Shown here piece after piece: positions 27,048 through 34,147 of a stretch of 35,556 nucleotides of DNA. Source of the DNA: Acidobacteriota bacterium (GTDB lineage: Bacteria > Acidobacteriota > Holophagae > Holophagales > Holophagaceae); the NCBI GenBank assembly GCA_014189895.1, contig BJFQ01000013.1, positions 1 through 35,556 on the forward strand, in the 5' to 3' direction. The stretch's first letter is position 1. Each line of letters opens with the position of its first letter. Position numbers and translations under genes: made by a program. A model generated the notes under the pieces. The model was not told the origin of the DNA. It searched no databases and was given only the letters and a program-made list of their open reading frames with translations.

Positions 27048-27254
27048 CTATGTCTTGGTCTTGAAAACGTATCTACGGTAAGCCCATACGAAGCAGGCTG
27101 CAAAAACAAAACCTTCACCGAAGAGCTGGAAGGCATCAGTCAATCTGGTAGATTGTTTTGAAAAAAAGCTATAGGCGATTGCTGCCATCAATACAATCAC
27201 AGTAGACACCCAACTCTTTATGGGCGGAATCGGGGGGGGTGTCGGATTGGACAT
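27048..27254 (-). CDS. Small two-helix membrane protein, hypothetical, possibly leaderless
   Basis: A 68-residue protein with a proline-rich start (MSNPTPPPIPPIKSW) and two hydrophobic helices (about 16-31 and 45-59), ending in the basic tail RRYVFKTKT. No family is recognised. There is no Shine-Dalgarno sequence. A perfect TATAAT lies 6 nt upstream of the ATG, so transcription may begin at the start codon itself. Its 3' end is 5 bp from the stop of the converging 41-residue gene, and its 5' end is divergent from the desaturase operon. Confidence 0.65.
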   Translation of the reverse strand: MSNPTPPPIPPIKSWVSTVIVLMAAIAYSFFSKQSTRLTDAFQLFGEGFVFAACFVWAYRRYVFKTKT

Positions 27255-27260
27255 TTTTTG

Positions 27261-27290
27261 ATTATATGTTTAACAATGAACAATTTGCAA
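27261..27290 (-). promoter_or_regulatory. Promoter for the small membrane gene (TATAAT, -35 TTGCAA)
   Basis: On the minus strand TATAAT (27266-27261) is a perfect -10 element, preceded by TTGCAA (27290-27285) with an 18-bp spacer, matching 4 of 6 bases of TTGACA. The -10 ends 6 nt before the ATG, so the predicted start site falls on or next to the initiator codon. Confidence 0.55.
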
Positions 27291-27314
27291 TCCCTTTAAG
27301 GTTATTAGTTCGTT

Positions 27315-27323
27315 TGTTATGCT
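27315..27323 (+). promoter_or_regulatory. Extended -10 element for the desaturase operon
   Basis: TGT followed by TATGCT (27318-27323) forms an extended -10 (TGnTATnnT). It ends 6 nt before the desaturase ATG at 27330. AGGG lies only 2 nt from the ATG, too close to act as a normal ribosome-binding site. The -35 region (TTTAAG, 27295-27300) is poor. A leaderless message is the simplest reading. Confidence 0.42.
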
Positions 27324-27329
27324 TAGGGA

Positions 27330-28211
27330 ATGACACCAAATTTAGTAACGAGTTCGGATTCGCGACCTAGATGGACGCCTCTCTCAATCAGTTTTTTAGG
27401 CCTTCATATAATATGCTTGGCGGTTTTTTGGACCCCCTTTGCTTGGCCTCTTTTTGTAGGGTTGGTTTTCAGTTATGCCATTCGCATGTTCGCCATTACT
27501 GCGGGCTACCATCGTTACTTTTCGCATCGAACTTTTAAATTGAATCGAATAAGCCAGTTCTTATTAGCTTTTGTAGCCCAGACGTCAGCCCAAAAAGGTA
27601 TTTTATGGTGGGCGAGTCATCATCGTAATCATCATCGTTTCTCTGATCAACACGAAGATATTCATAGCCCTCTCGCCAAGGGGTTTTGGTACGCCCACGT
27701 GGGCTGGATTCTCTCTGATGCCCACGAAGCCTATGATTCCAAAAATATTCAAGACTTTGAAAGATATCCCGAACTTCGTTGGCTGAATACCTATCACTGG
27801 GTTTGCCCCCTGTCTCTAGGAATTGCAACTTTTCTTCTCGGCTATGCAACAGGGCTAGGGGCCTGGGCTACCTTGCTCTGGTTCTTCGTCCTTCCAACGG
27901 TTCTTCTTTTTCACGGAACGTTTACAATCAATAGCCTTTGTCACCTCTGGGGTTCTGTTAGATTTTCGACTGGAGATGGTAGTCGAAATAATTTTATTTT
28001 AGCTTTCTTGACCCTGGGAGAAGGCTGGCATAACAACCATCATCATTTTCAAAATGGTTGTCGCCAAGGTATTCGATGGTGGGAATGGGATCCTACTTTT
28101 TACATCCTTAAAGTATTCAGTTGGTTATCTATTGTTCAAGATATACGCCCTTGGCCTCCTGAAAAACTCCTAGCCCGTAAAGACGCCTCCTTCTCTTCCG
28201 ACCTATCTTGA
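27330..28211 (+). CDS. Membrane acyl (delta-9-type) fatty acid desaturase
   Basis: A 293-residue di-iron membrane desaturase of the OLE1/DesC type that introduces a cis double bond into an acyl-CoA or lipid acyl chain. Three histidine boxes are intact: HRYFSH (61-66), HHRNHH (97-102) and HNNHH (234-238, within GEGWHNNHH). Hydrophobic segments lie near 17-58, 74-95 and 150-195. It opens the eight-gene lipid operon, followed 13 bp later by a flavin oxidoreductase gene, and would supply the unsaturated chain that the two Cfa-family methyltransferases need. The exact regiospecificity cannot be read from sequence. Confidence 0.93.
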   Translation: MTPNLVTSSDSRPRWTPLSISFLGLHIICLAVFWTPFAWPLFVGLVFSYAIRMFAITAGYHRYFSHRTFKLNRISQFLLAFVAQTSAQKGILWWASHHRNHHRFSDQHEDIHSPLAKGFWYAHVGWILSDAHEAYDSKNIQDFERYPELRWLNTYHWVCPLSLGIATFLLGYATGLGAWATLLWFFVLPTVLLFHGTFTINSLCHLWGSVRFSTGDGSRNNFILAFLTLGEGWHNNHHHFQNGCRQGIRWWEWDPTFYILKVFSWLSIVQDIRPWPPEKLLARKDASFSSDLS

Positions 28212-28224
28212 GACAGTGATCTTT

Positions 28225-29487
28225 ATGACGCGGGTTGCGATTATTGGATCGGGTATTTCAGGCTTAGGCACGGCTCGTTTTTTATCTCAAACGTCCGACA
28301 TTACCCTTTTCGAAAAGCAATCTAGGCTTGGCGGACATACTCACACCCATCATTTATCGATTGGCGAAACCCCCGTCTCTGTAGACACGGGGTTTATCGT
28401 CCACAATCGTATGAACTACCCGAACTTGATTCGGCTCTTAGAAGAATTGAACATTGAGACTTGTGATTCGGATATGAGTTTTGCCGTTGATCGGCGAGGA
28501 GAGCCTCAAGGTCTTTCCTGGTGCTCTCGGGGGCTTAATGGGGTTTTTACTGAACGTAAGAACATTTTGAACCCTCGTTTTTATGGTTTTTTATCTCAGA
28601 TTTATCGATTCAATACAGTAGGTCGTCGCTTTATTGCTCAACACGATCACAAAGGGGCAGCCCTCACGCTTGAGAACTTTCTTCATCAACATGGTCTGGA
28701 TAACGCCTTTGCTGAAAATTACATCTATCCCATGGCTTCCTCGGTTTGGTCCATGTCTCGACAGCACATCAAAGATTTTCCAATATTGACGTTGCTTCGT
28801 TTTTTTCAAAACCATGGAATGCTCGGTATGACGACCCAATATGGATGGCGAACGATCCCTGGAGGAACAAGTCGCTACATTGCCCCTTTGATCGAACCAT
28901 TCAAGCATCAAATATTCCTCAATCGGACGCCAATCCGAGTCGAGCGACAGGCCGATCGAGTCAATTTAATTTTTGCCGACGGAACTCTCCAGTCTTTTGA
29001 TCATGTTGTTTTGGCTTGTCCTGCCCCCGATGCGCTCAATTTACTTAGCGATCCTTCAGATCGAGAACGCGAGATTCTATCTGCTTTCGAAGTAAGTCGA
29101 AATCCAACCATTCTCCATCGTGATCGGAATTTATTACCGCCCCACCGTCGAAGTTGGGCTTCTTGGAACTTCCCTGCGAATCCTGAAGGCAGTTCAGCGA
29201 GACTCACCTATCACATGAATCGCTTACAGCCTTTAGCGACCAAAGAGGATCTCTTCGTTACGCTCAATGGTGAAAGTCATATTGATCCAGAGTTGGTTGA
29301 GCGACGCATGGATTATGTGCACCCAAAATATAATGATCGAAGCATCGCCGCCCAAAATCGATGGCAGGAAATCAGTCGTGTTGATCGCCGCACCCATTTT
29401 GCAGGGGCCTACTGGGGCTATGGTTTTCATGAGGATGGCCTTGTTTCAGGGCTTCGCGTCGCCCATGCTTTAGGCGCCCGATGGTAA
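28225..29487 (+). CDS. FAD-dependent amine-oxidase-like protein of lipid modification clusters
   Basis: A 420-residue flavoprotein with an N-terminal Rossmann FAD site (VAIIGSGISGLGTARFL, then FEKQSRLGGHTHTH) and a C-terminal FAD-contacting segment (GAYWGYGFHEDGLVSGLRVA). SVDTGFIVHNRMNYPNLIRL is typical of the amine oxidase subgroup that travels with Cfa and DUF1365 genes and that is fused to Cfa in plants. In Rhodobacter a related flavoprotein, which I recall as UfaD, acts as a desaturase in furan fatty acid synthesis. GTG at 28216 is an alternative start, but ATG at 28225 fits the family start better. The 3' end overlaps the DUF1365 gene by 7 bp. Confidence 0.88.
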   Translation: MTRVAIIGSGISGLGTARFLSQTSDITLFEKQSRLGGHTHTHHLSIGETPVSVDTGFIVHNRMNYPNLIRLLEELNIETCDSDMSFAVDRRGEPQGLSWCSRGLNGVFTERKNILNPRFYGFLSQIYRFNTVGRRFIAQHDHKGAALTLENFLHQHGLDNAFAENYIYPMASSVWSMSRQHIKDFPILTLLRFFQNHGMLGMTTQYGWRTIPGGTSRYIAPLIEPFKHQIFLNRTPIRVERQADRVNLIFADGTLQSFDHVVLACPAPDALNLLSDPSDREREILSAFEVSRNPTILHRDRNLLPPHRRSWASWNFPANPEGSSARLTYHMNRLQPLATKEDLFVTLNGESHIDPELVERRMDYVHPKYNDRSIAAQNRWQEISRVDRRTHFAGAYWGYGFHEDGLVSGLRVAHALGARW

Positions 29488-30245
29488 CCTCGGGCCTTTA
29501 CCGCGGATCACTGCGTCATCGACGCTTTACCCCTCAGTCTAATGAGTTTACTTACCCCATCTTTATGGCCTTCTTGGACGTGGATCGTTTATCGGAGCTC
29601 ATGCAGGTTTCGCCGTGGGTCAGCAATAACCGTTTTAATTGGGCTAGCTATGACGACCGAGATCACCTAGGAGATCCTCGCTTACCTCTTCGTGAACGGC
29701 TTAAACTAGAAGCTCAATCTCGAGGTATAGACCTTGGGTCGGGAAAAATATTCCTCTTAACTCATTTACGATATTTGGGGTATTGTTTCAACCCAGTTTC
29801 ATTTTTTTATTTCTATAACGAGGCAGATGAACTGGTGGATGTCCTTGCCGAAGTTAACAATACGCCCTGGGGTGAGCGCCATCTCTATTGGATGAGCCAA
29901 TTCCCCATGCACCAAGAGGGCTCTCGTCGAACCTATGCAGTCCCCAAGGCCTTTCATGTTTCCCCCTTTATTTCCATGGATTGTCGATATCTCTGGTCCT
30001 TCGAGAATCCCGCCCATCGCCTAGGGATCCATATTCAAGAATTCGAACAAGATCATTTCTTTTTTGACACAGATCTCAATTTAGTTCACCACGTATGGAA
30101 TGCCCAAGAGATTCGACAAACTTTATTCGCGTTTCCATGGATGACTTTAAAGGTGATAATAAGCATACATTGGCAAGCCTTCCGTTTGTGGTGCAAGCGA
30201 GTCCCCATCCAAACTCACCCTAAAAAAATAAAATCCCCCAAATGA
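29481..30245 (+). CDS. DUF1365 protein
   Basis: A 254-residue DUF1365 protein. The family signature is plain: LYRGSLRHRRFTPQSNEF near the start and HLRYLGYCFNPVSFFYFYN, then AEVNNTPWGERH in the middle. Hydrophobic segments are weak, so it is probably peripheral on the membrane. Its biochemical role is unestablished, but it co-occurs very consistently with the flavin oxidase and Cfa-like methyltransferase, which suggests a role in the same acyl-chain modification. It begins inside the flavin oxidase gene and ends in an ATGA overlap with the next gene. Confidence 0.9.
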   Translation: MVTSGLYRGSLRHRRFTPQSNEFTYPIFMAFLDVDRLSELMQVSPWVSNNRFNWASYDDRDHLGDPRLPLRERLKLEAQSRGIDLGSGKIFLLTHLRYLGYCFNPVSFFYFYNEADELVDVLAEVNNTPWGERHLYWMSQFPMHQEGSRRTYAVPKAFHVSPFISMDCRYLWSFENPAHRLGIHIQEFEQDHFFFDTDLNLVHHVWNAQEIRQTLFAFPWMTLKVIISIHWQAFRLWCKRVPIQTHPKKIKSPK

Positions 30246-31459
30246 TTAATCGCCTCCTTCGTTATTTCACTGTTCGTCTCCTCTCCAAGATCGAGGGTGG
30301 ATTTCTTGAACTACGTACAGCCGAAAAAACATATTTTTTAGGCGATGCAGAAAGCTCCATGAAAGCCGTTGTCATTATTCATGATGCTCGAGCTTATCGC
30401 ATAGGTTTATTACAGGGCGAAGTAGGGTTTGGTCTTGCCTACATGAAAGGCTATTGGTCTTCACCGGATCCTGTCGCTTTGGTCCGTCTTGTGGTTCGCG
30501 GGATGACCTCCCTGACTGAAGATCGGGGACTGTTCTCATGGCTAGGAAAAAAGATCAATCGATTACGCCATCTCTCTAAGGACAATCACTTGCAGGGTTC
30601 TCGATCTAATATTGCTCACCACTACGACTTAGGTAATGATTTTTACCAATTATGGCTCGACCCAACTTTGGCTTACAGTTGTGCTTACTATCGATCGCCG
30701 AATGACTCACTCGAGGTTGCTCAAATGCAAAAGTTTTCACGGATCGCTGAAAAACTTTCACTGAATCCCCATGATCATTTACTTGAGATTGGGACTGGAT
30801 GGGGGGGCTTCGCACTTTATGCCGCTAAACACATAGGGTGTCGTGTAACAACCACCACTATCAGTCAACAACAATTCGAATACGCCCGAGCTCTATTTGA
30901 TAGGGAAGGGGTCAGCCATCTCATCGATATTCGTTTCGAAGATTATCGATTGCTCGAGGGAACCTTCAGTAAAATTGTTTCTATCGAAATGTTTGAGGCG
31001 GTGGGCCTAAAGTATTACGATGATTACTTTGGGTGTATCAGCCGACATTTGAAGACTGGCGGTCTTGCCTTGATCCAGACCATCACCATGAATGAAACTC
31101 AGTGGGAAACATACATCAAGGGTACCGATTGGATTCAGCAATATATCTTTCCTGGAGCCGAACTTGCTTCATTATCCGAAATTCTTAAATCACTCGGTCG
31201 GACAGGTTCTCTTCGTGTTTTACACCACGAGGATATTGGCGCTCACTATCACCGCACCATAGATGCTTGGCGCCAGGGATTCTGGGCTCAGATCGATAGG
31301 GTACGCGCCTTGGGATACAGTGATGAATTCATCCGAATGTGGGACTGGTATTTAGCCTATTGTTCAGGTGCTTTTGCTGAAAGATACATTGGTGATTCAC
31401 AATTATTACTAGGCCACCCTGAAGCCATTGGGGTGAACCATGAACCTTGGAGTCGATAA
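30242..31459 (+). CDS. Cyclopropane-fatty-acid-synthase-family SAM methyltransferase (first copy)
   Basis: A 405-residue Cfa-type enzyme that acts on the double bond of phospholipid acyl chains with SAM. HHYDLGNDFYQLWLDP and LAYSCAYY (Cys147) match the family, followed by the SAM site LLEIGTGWGGFALYAA and SIEMFEAVG (Glu252). Compared with E. coli Cfa active-site residues C139, E239, H266, I268 and Y317, four are retained (Cys147, Glu252, Ile281, Tyr336). The residue equal to H266 is Gln279 (IQTIT). The product could be a cyclopropane or a methylated chain. It is coupled to the DUF1365 gene by ATGA and to the DUF1475 gene by TAATG. Confidence 0.92.
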   Translation: MINRLLRYFTVRLLSKIEGGFLELRTAEKTYFLGDAESSMKAVVIIHDARAYRIGLLQGEVGFGLAYMKGYWSSPDPVALVRLVVRGMTSLTEDRGLFSWLGKKINRLRHLSKDNHLQGSRSNIAHHYDLGNDFYQLWLDPTLAYSCAYYRSPNDSLEVAQMQKFSRIAEKLSLNPHDHLLEIGTGWGGFALYAAKHIGCRVTTTTISQQQFEYARALFDREGVSHLIDIRFEDYRLLEGTFSKIVSIEMFEAVGLKYYDDYFGCISRHLKTGGLALIQTITMNETQWETYIKGTDWIQQYIFPGAELASLSEILKSLGRTGSLRVLHHEDIGAHYHRTIDAWRQGFWAQIDRVRALGYSDEFIRMWDWYLAYCSGAFAERYIGDSQLLLGHPEAIGVNHEPWSR

Positions 31460-31782
31460 TGAACTATCTTAAATTTTGGGCCTGGGCAGTCTTGATTGCG
31501 ATGCTAGTCGTCACGTCTTGGGCCTCGCTTCATGAATCTATTTTTCATGTCATCGCGTATTTTCCTGATGAACCTTGGTGGGTTGCAACTTTGTTTGATA
31601 CCTACTTTGCTTTTATCTTCTTTTGGCTTTGGATTGTTTATCGCGAAGGTTGGTCCATCCCCAGTTTTGTTTGGTTAATTACGATTTTACTTTTAGGTAA
31701 TATTGCTATGTCTATTTATGTTTTGTTAGCTATCCAGAAGACGCAGGACCTTTCAGGCCTTTTCCGTCGGCAGTCTGCATGA
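31459..31782 (+). CDS. DUF1475 small membrane protein
   Basis: A 107-residue protein with three hydrophobic helices (about 5-23, 40-61 and 69-92). The segment ATLFDTYFAFIFFWLWIVY with LLLGNIAMSIYVLLAI matches the DUF1475 family, known from plants and some bacteria. Function is unknown. The start is ATG at 31459, overlapping the previous stop (TAATG). An upstream in-frame TTG at 31447 lies inside the previous gene and is unlikely. It ends in ATGA with the next gene. The membrane location and operon context suggest a scaffold or substrate-handling partner for acyl modification. Confidence 0.75.
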   Translation: MNYLKFWAWAVLIAMLVVTSWASLHESIFHVIAYFPDEPWWVATLFDTYFAFIFFWLWIVYREGWSIPSFVWLITILLLGNIAMSIYVLLAIQKTQDLSGLFRRQSA

Positions 31783-32243
31783 GTAATTGGCTGAAAACAA
31801 AGGTCCTAGATCCTCTTATTAATCTCTTAAAACAGGGTACTACGCCAACTAAATTAGGTTGGAGTGTGGCTGCGGGTTTTGTGATCGGCACGAGTCCATT
31901 GATTGGGACTTCGACTATTCTTTGTGTTGTTGTTGGGTTTATTTTTCGGCTTAATCATCCTGCAATCCAGACTGTGCATCTCGCCTTGTCCCCTTTGCAG
32001 TTTCCATTTCTTTTCTTTTTTATTTATGCGGGCGAAAAATTATTCAATCAACCACATATTGTTCCCATAATTATTCAAGAGATTAAATCAGGTTCATTTT
32101 CACCTTTTGCAACGATAGAGACTTACTGGAGTAGTTTTTGGCATGCAGGTCTTGTTTGGTTATTGGTTGGGATTCCCTTAGTAATTATTTTGGGTTTAGG
32201 TCTTAGTGCATTTTTTCATCGCATTAAAAAGGCAACGCAATGA
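31779..32243 (+). CDS. DUF2062 membrane protein
   Basis: A 154-residue protein with the DUF2062 pattern: GTTPTKLGWSVAAGFVIGTSPLIGTSTIL then FRLNHPAIQ. Helices lie near 26-56, 66-84 and 120-148. The family is common next to lipid and glycosyltransferase genes, but its function is not known. It starts in an ATGA overlap with the DUF1475 gene and ends in one with the DUF1295 gene, so production is tightly coordinated within the lipid operon. Confidence 0.82.
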   Translation: MSNWLKTKVLDPLINLLKQGTTPTKLGWSVAAGFVIGTSPLIGTSTILCVVVGFIFRLNHPAIQTVHLALSPLQFPFLFFFIYAGEKLFNQPHIVPIIIQEIKSGSFSPFATIETYWSSFWHAGLVWLLVGIPLVIILGLGLSAFFHRIKKATQ

Positions 32244-33031
32244 ATACATTTGAACTTGTTTTATATGGAGCCCTGATTGTTTCGGTTCTCCAGTTTTGTC
32301 TTTGGCTGTATTACCGCGCAACGGACAATGCCGCCTGGGTCGATGTGGGTTGGGCTTATGGCCTAGGACTCATCGTTCTTTTCTATGCTTTTAATGGCTC
32401 GGGTAGCCTGACTTCTCGACTACAAGCAGGGATTATGGGAGGTCTTTGGAGTGCGCGTCTCGGTACTTACCTTTTTAATCGAGTTAAAAATGAAAAAGAA
32501 GATGGCCGTTATGGTGAAATTAAGCGAAGCTGGAAAACCAATTTACCTTTTAAATTTTTTATTTTCTTTCAAACGCAAGCCTTGCTTGATGTCATTCTCT
32601 CCATTCCTTTTCTCATCTTAGTCCAAGATCTCCGAGAAGACCTTCGATGGACCCAGTGGATCGCCTTAGGTCTTTGGGTCATCTCGATGATTGGAGAGGC
32701 GGCGGCAGATCAGCAATTAGCGCAGTTCAAATCAGAAACAGCCCACAAGGGTCAAACTTGTCGACGAGGGCTATGGCGTTATTCTAGACACCCTAACTAT
32801 TTCTTTGAATGGTTGATGTGGGTGGCCTTTGCACTCATGGCCATTCAATCTCCCGGAGGCATCTGGTCTGTGGTTTGCCCAGCACTCATGCTGTATTTCC
32901 TTCTTCGCGTCACGGGAATCCCTGCTACGGAAGCCCAAAGTCTACGAAGTCGACCTGAAGACTATCGACGTTACCAAGAAGAGACTTCCATGTTTATCCC
33001 TTGGTTCTCCAAGAAGGGGGTCTCTCAGTGA
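32240..33031 (+). CDS. DUF1295 steroid-reductase-like membrane protein
   Basis: A 263-residue polytopic protein with about six hydrophobic segments. Its C-terminal block RRGLWRYSRHPNYFFEWLMW (about 174-193) is the signature of the DUF1295/isoprenylcysteine-methyltransferase-like/steroid 5-alpha-reductase fold, which binds NADPH or SAM. The RHPNYF motif is intact. This suggests a reductase or methyl-transfer step on a lipid in the membrane, but the real reaction is unknown. It starts in an ATGA overlap and ends in a GTGA overlap with the second methyltransferase. Confidence 0.88.
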   Translation: MNTFELVLYGALIVSVLQFCLWLYYRATDNAAWVDVGWAYGLGLIVLFYAFNGSGSLTSRLQAGIMGGLWSARLGTYLFNRVKNEKEDGRYGEIKRSWKTNLPFKFFIFFQTQALLDVILSIPFLILVQDLREDLRWTQWIALGLWVISMIGEAAADQQLAQFKSETAHKGQTCRRGLWRYSRHPNYFFEWLMWVAFALMAIQSPGGIWSVVCPALMLYFLLRVTGIPATEAQSLRSRPEDYRRYQEETSMFIPWFSKKGVSQ

Positions 33032-34062
33032 ACTGGACCGATCATTTAATTCGTCGAGGATGGATTCCTGACGGGGTGATTCGTTTTCAAATCAAGAGGC
33101 TTCTTCGACTTCGTCTTCGAGAAGAATACGCAGGAGGAGCGGAGTCTGTTCATGATCGCTTCCGAGCGCGTCTCGCCCTTTGGTCCCAAGGACCGATCGC
33201 CATCAATATGCAAGAGGCGAATGATCAGCACTACGAGGTACCTCCTGCTTTTTTTCAAAAAGTACTGGGGCCCAACCTTAAATATTCATGCTGTTGGTTT
33301 GATAACCCTCAGCAAAGCCTGGAAGCCGCTGAACGTGCGATGTTGCAACGGACCTGCGAGCGTGCAGACCTCAGGAATGGGCAGACGATTCTTGAATTAG
33401 GGTGCGGTTGGGGCTCACTTTCTTTATGGATGGCGGAACATTTTCCCGAATCGCGAATCACTGCAGTATCGAATTCAAAGGATCAGCGTCTTTATATTGA
33501 AAGCCAAGCCCTAAATAGGGGACTCTCTAATCTTACGATTCTGACCCAAGATATGAACGCCTTCGAGACCGATAAAACATTTGATCGCGTAGTTTCGGTT
33601 GAAATGTTTGAACACATGCGTAATCACCAAGCTCTCATAGGTAAAATTTCAAAGTGGCTTAAGCCCCAAGGCAAATTGTTTGTGCATATCTTCACCCATC
33701 GAGAGTTGACTTATCCTTTTGAGGTTAAAGATAAGACCGATTGGATGGCTCAGTACTTCTTTACGGGGGGTATGATGCCGAGCGACCATTACCTTTTAAG
33801 GTTTCAGGAATCGTTGAAGATCGAAGATCACTGGCGGCTCAATGGACTTCATTACGCCTACACGTCTGAAGCCTGGCTTCAGAATCTCGATGCACATTAC
33901 GATAGTTTAAAAAATCTATTTGCAGCCTCAATGACAATTCCTGAAGCCGAACTTCAGTTAGCACGCTGGAGAATATTCTTTATGTCCTGTGCTGAATTGT
34001 GGAAATACAAACAAGGGGAAGAATGGATCGTTTCACATTACCGATTTCAACGACCTAACTAG
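33028..34062 (+). CDS. Cfa-family SAM methyltransferase, CNMT-like (second copy)
   Basis: A 344-residue SAM enzyme of the Cfa superfamily, closer to the coclaurine N-methyltransferase-like branch than to E. coli Cfa. Features: KYSCCW (Cys88), ILELGCGWGSLSLWMA, VSVEMFEHMRNH (Glu195, His196), KLFVHIFTH (His220 in the place of the Cfa bicarbonate His) and the GLHYAYT tail. The start is GTG at 33028, in GTGA overlap with the DUF1295 stop and with AGGGGG about 8 nt upstream. It differs strongly from the first copy, so the two enzymes probably do different steps on the acyl chain. It ends the operon. Confidence 0.88.
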   Translation: MNWTDHLIRRGWIPDGVIRFQIKRLLRLRLREEYAGGAESVHDRFRARLALWSQGPIAINMQEANDQHYEVPPAFFQKVLGPNLKYSCCWFDNPQQSLEAAERAMLQRTCERADLRNGQTILELGCGWGSLSLWMAEHFPESRITAVSNSKDQRLYIESQALNRGLSNLTILTQDMNAFETDKTFDRVVSVEMFEHMRNHQALIGKISKWLKPQGKLFVHIFTHRELTYPFEVKDKTDWMAQYFFTGGMMPSDHYLLRFQESLKIEDHWRLNGLHYAYTSEAWLQNLDAHYDSLKNLFAASMTIPEAELQLARWRIFFMSCAELWKYKQGEEWIVSHYRFQRPN

Positions 34063-34147
34063 AATATTGATTTCCTAGACATCCAGGGTTTCTCCTCATC
34101 CTGGTTATTCGTTTGCCTCATACTAAACAAGAAAGCAGGTTGATAAG

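Noticed and set aside
34083-34104. CCAGG/CCTGG hairpin after the lipid operon
   Set aside because: Only a 5-bp stem with a 12-nt loop and no T-run. Too weak to call a terminator.
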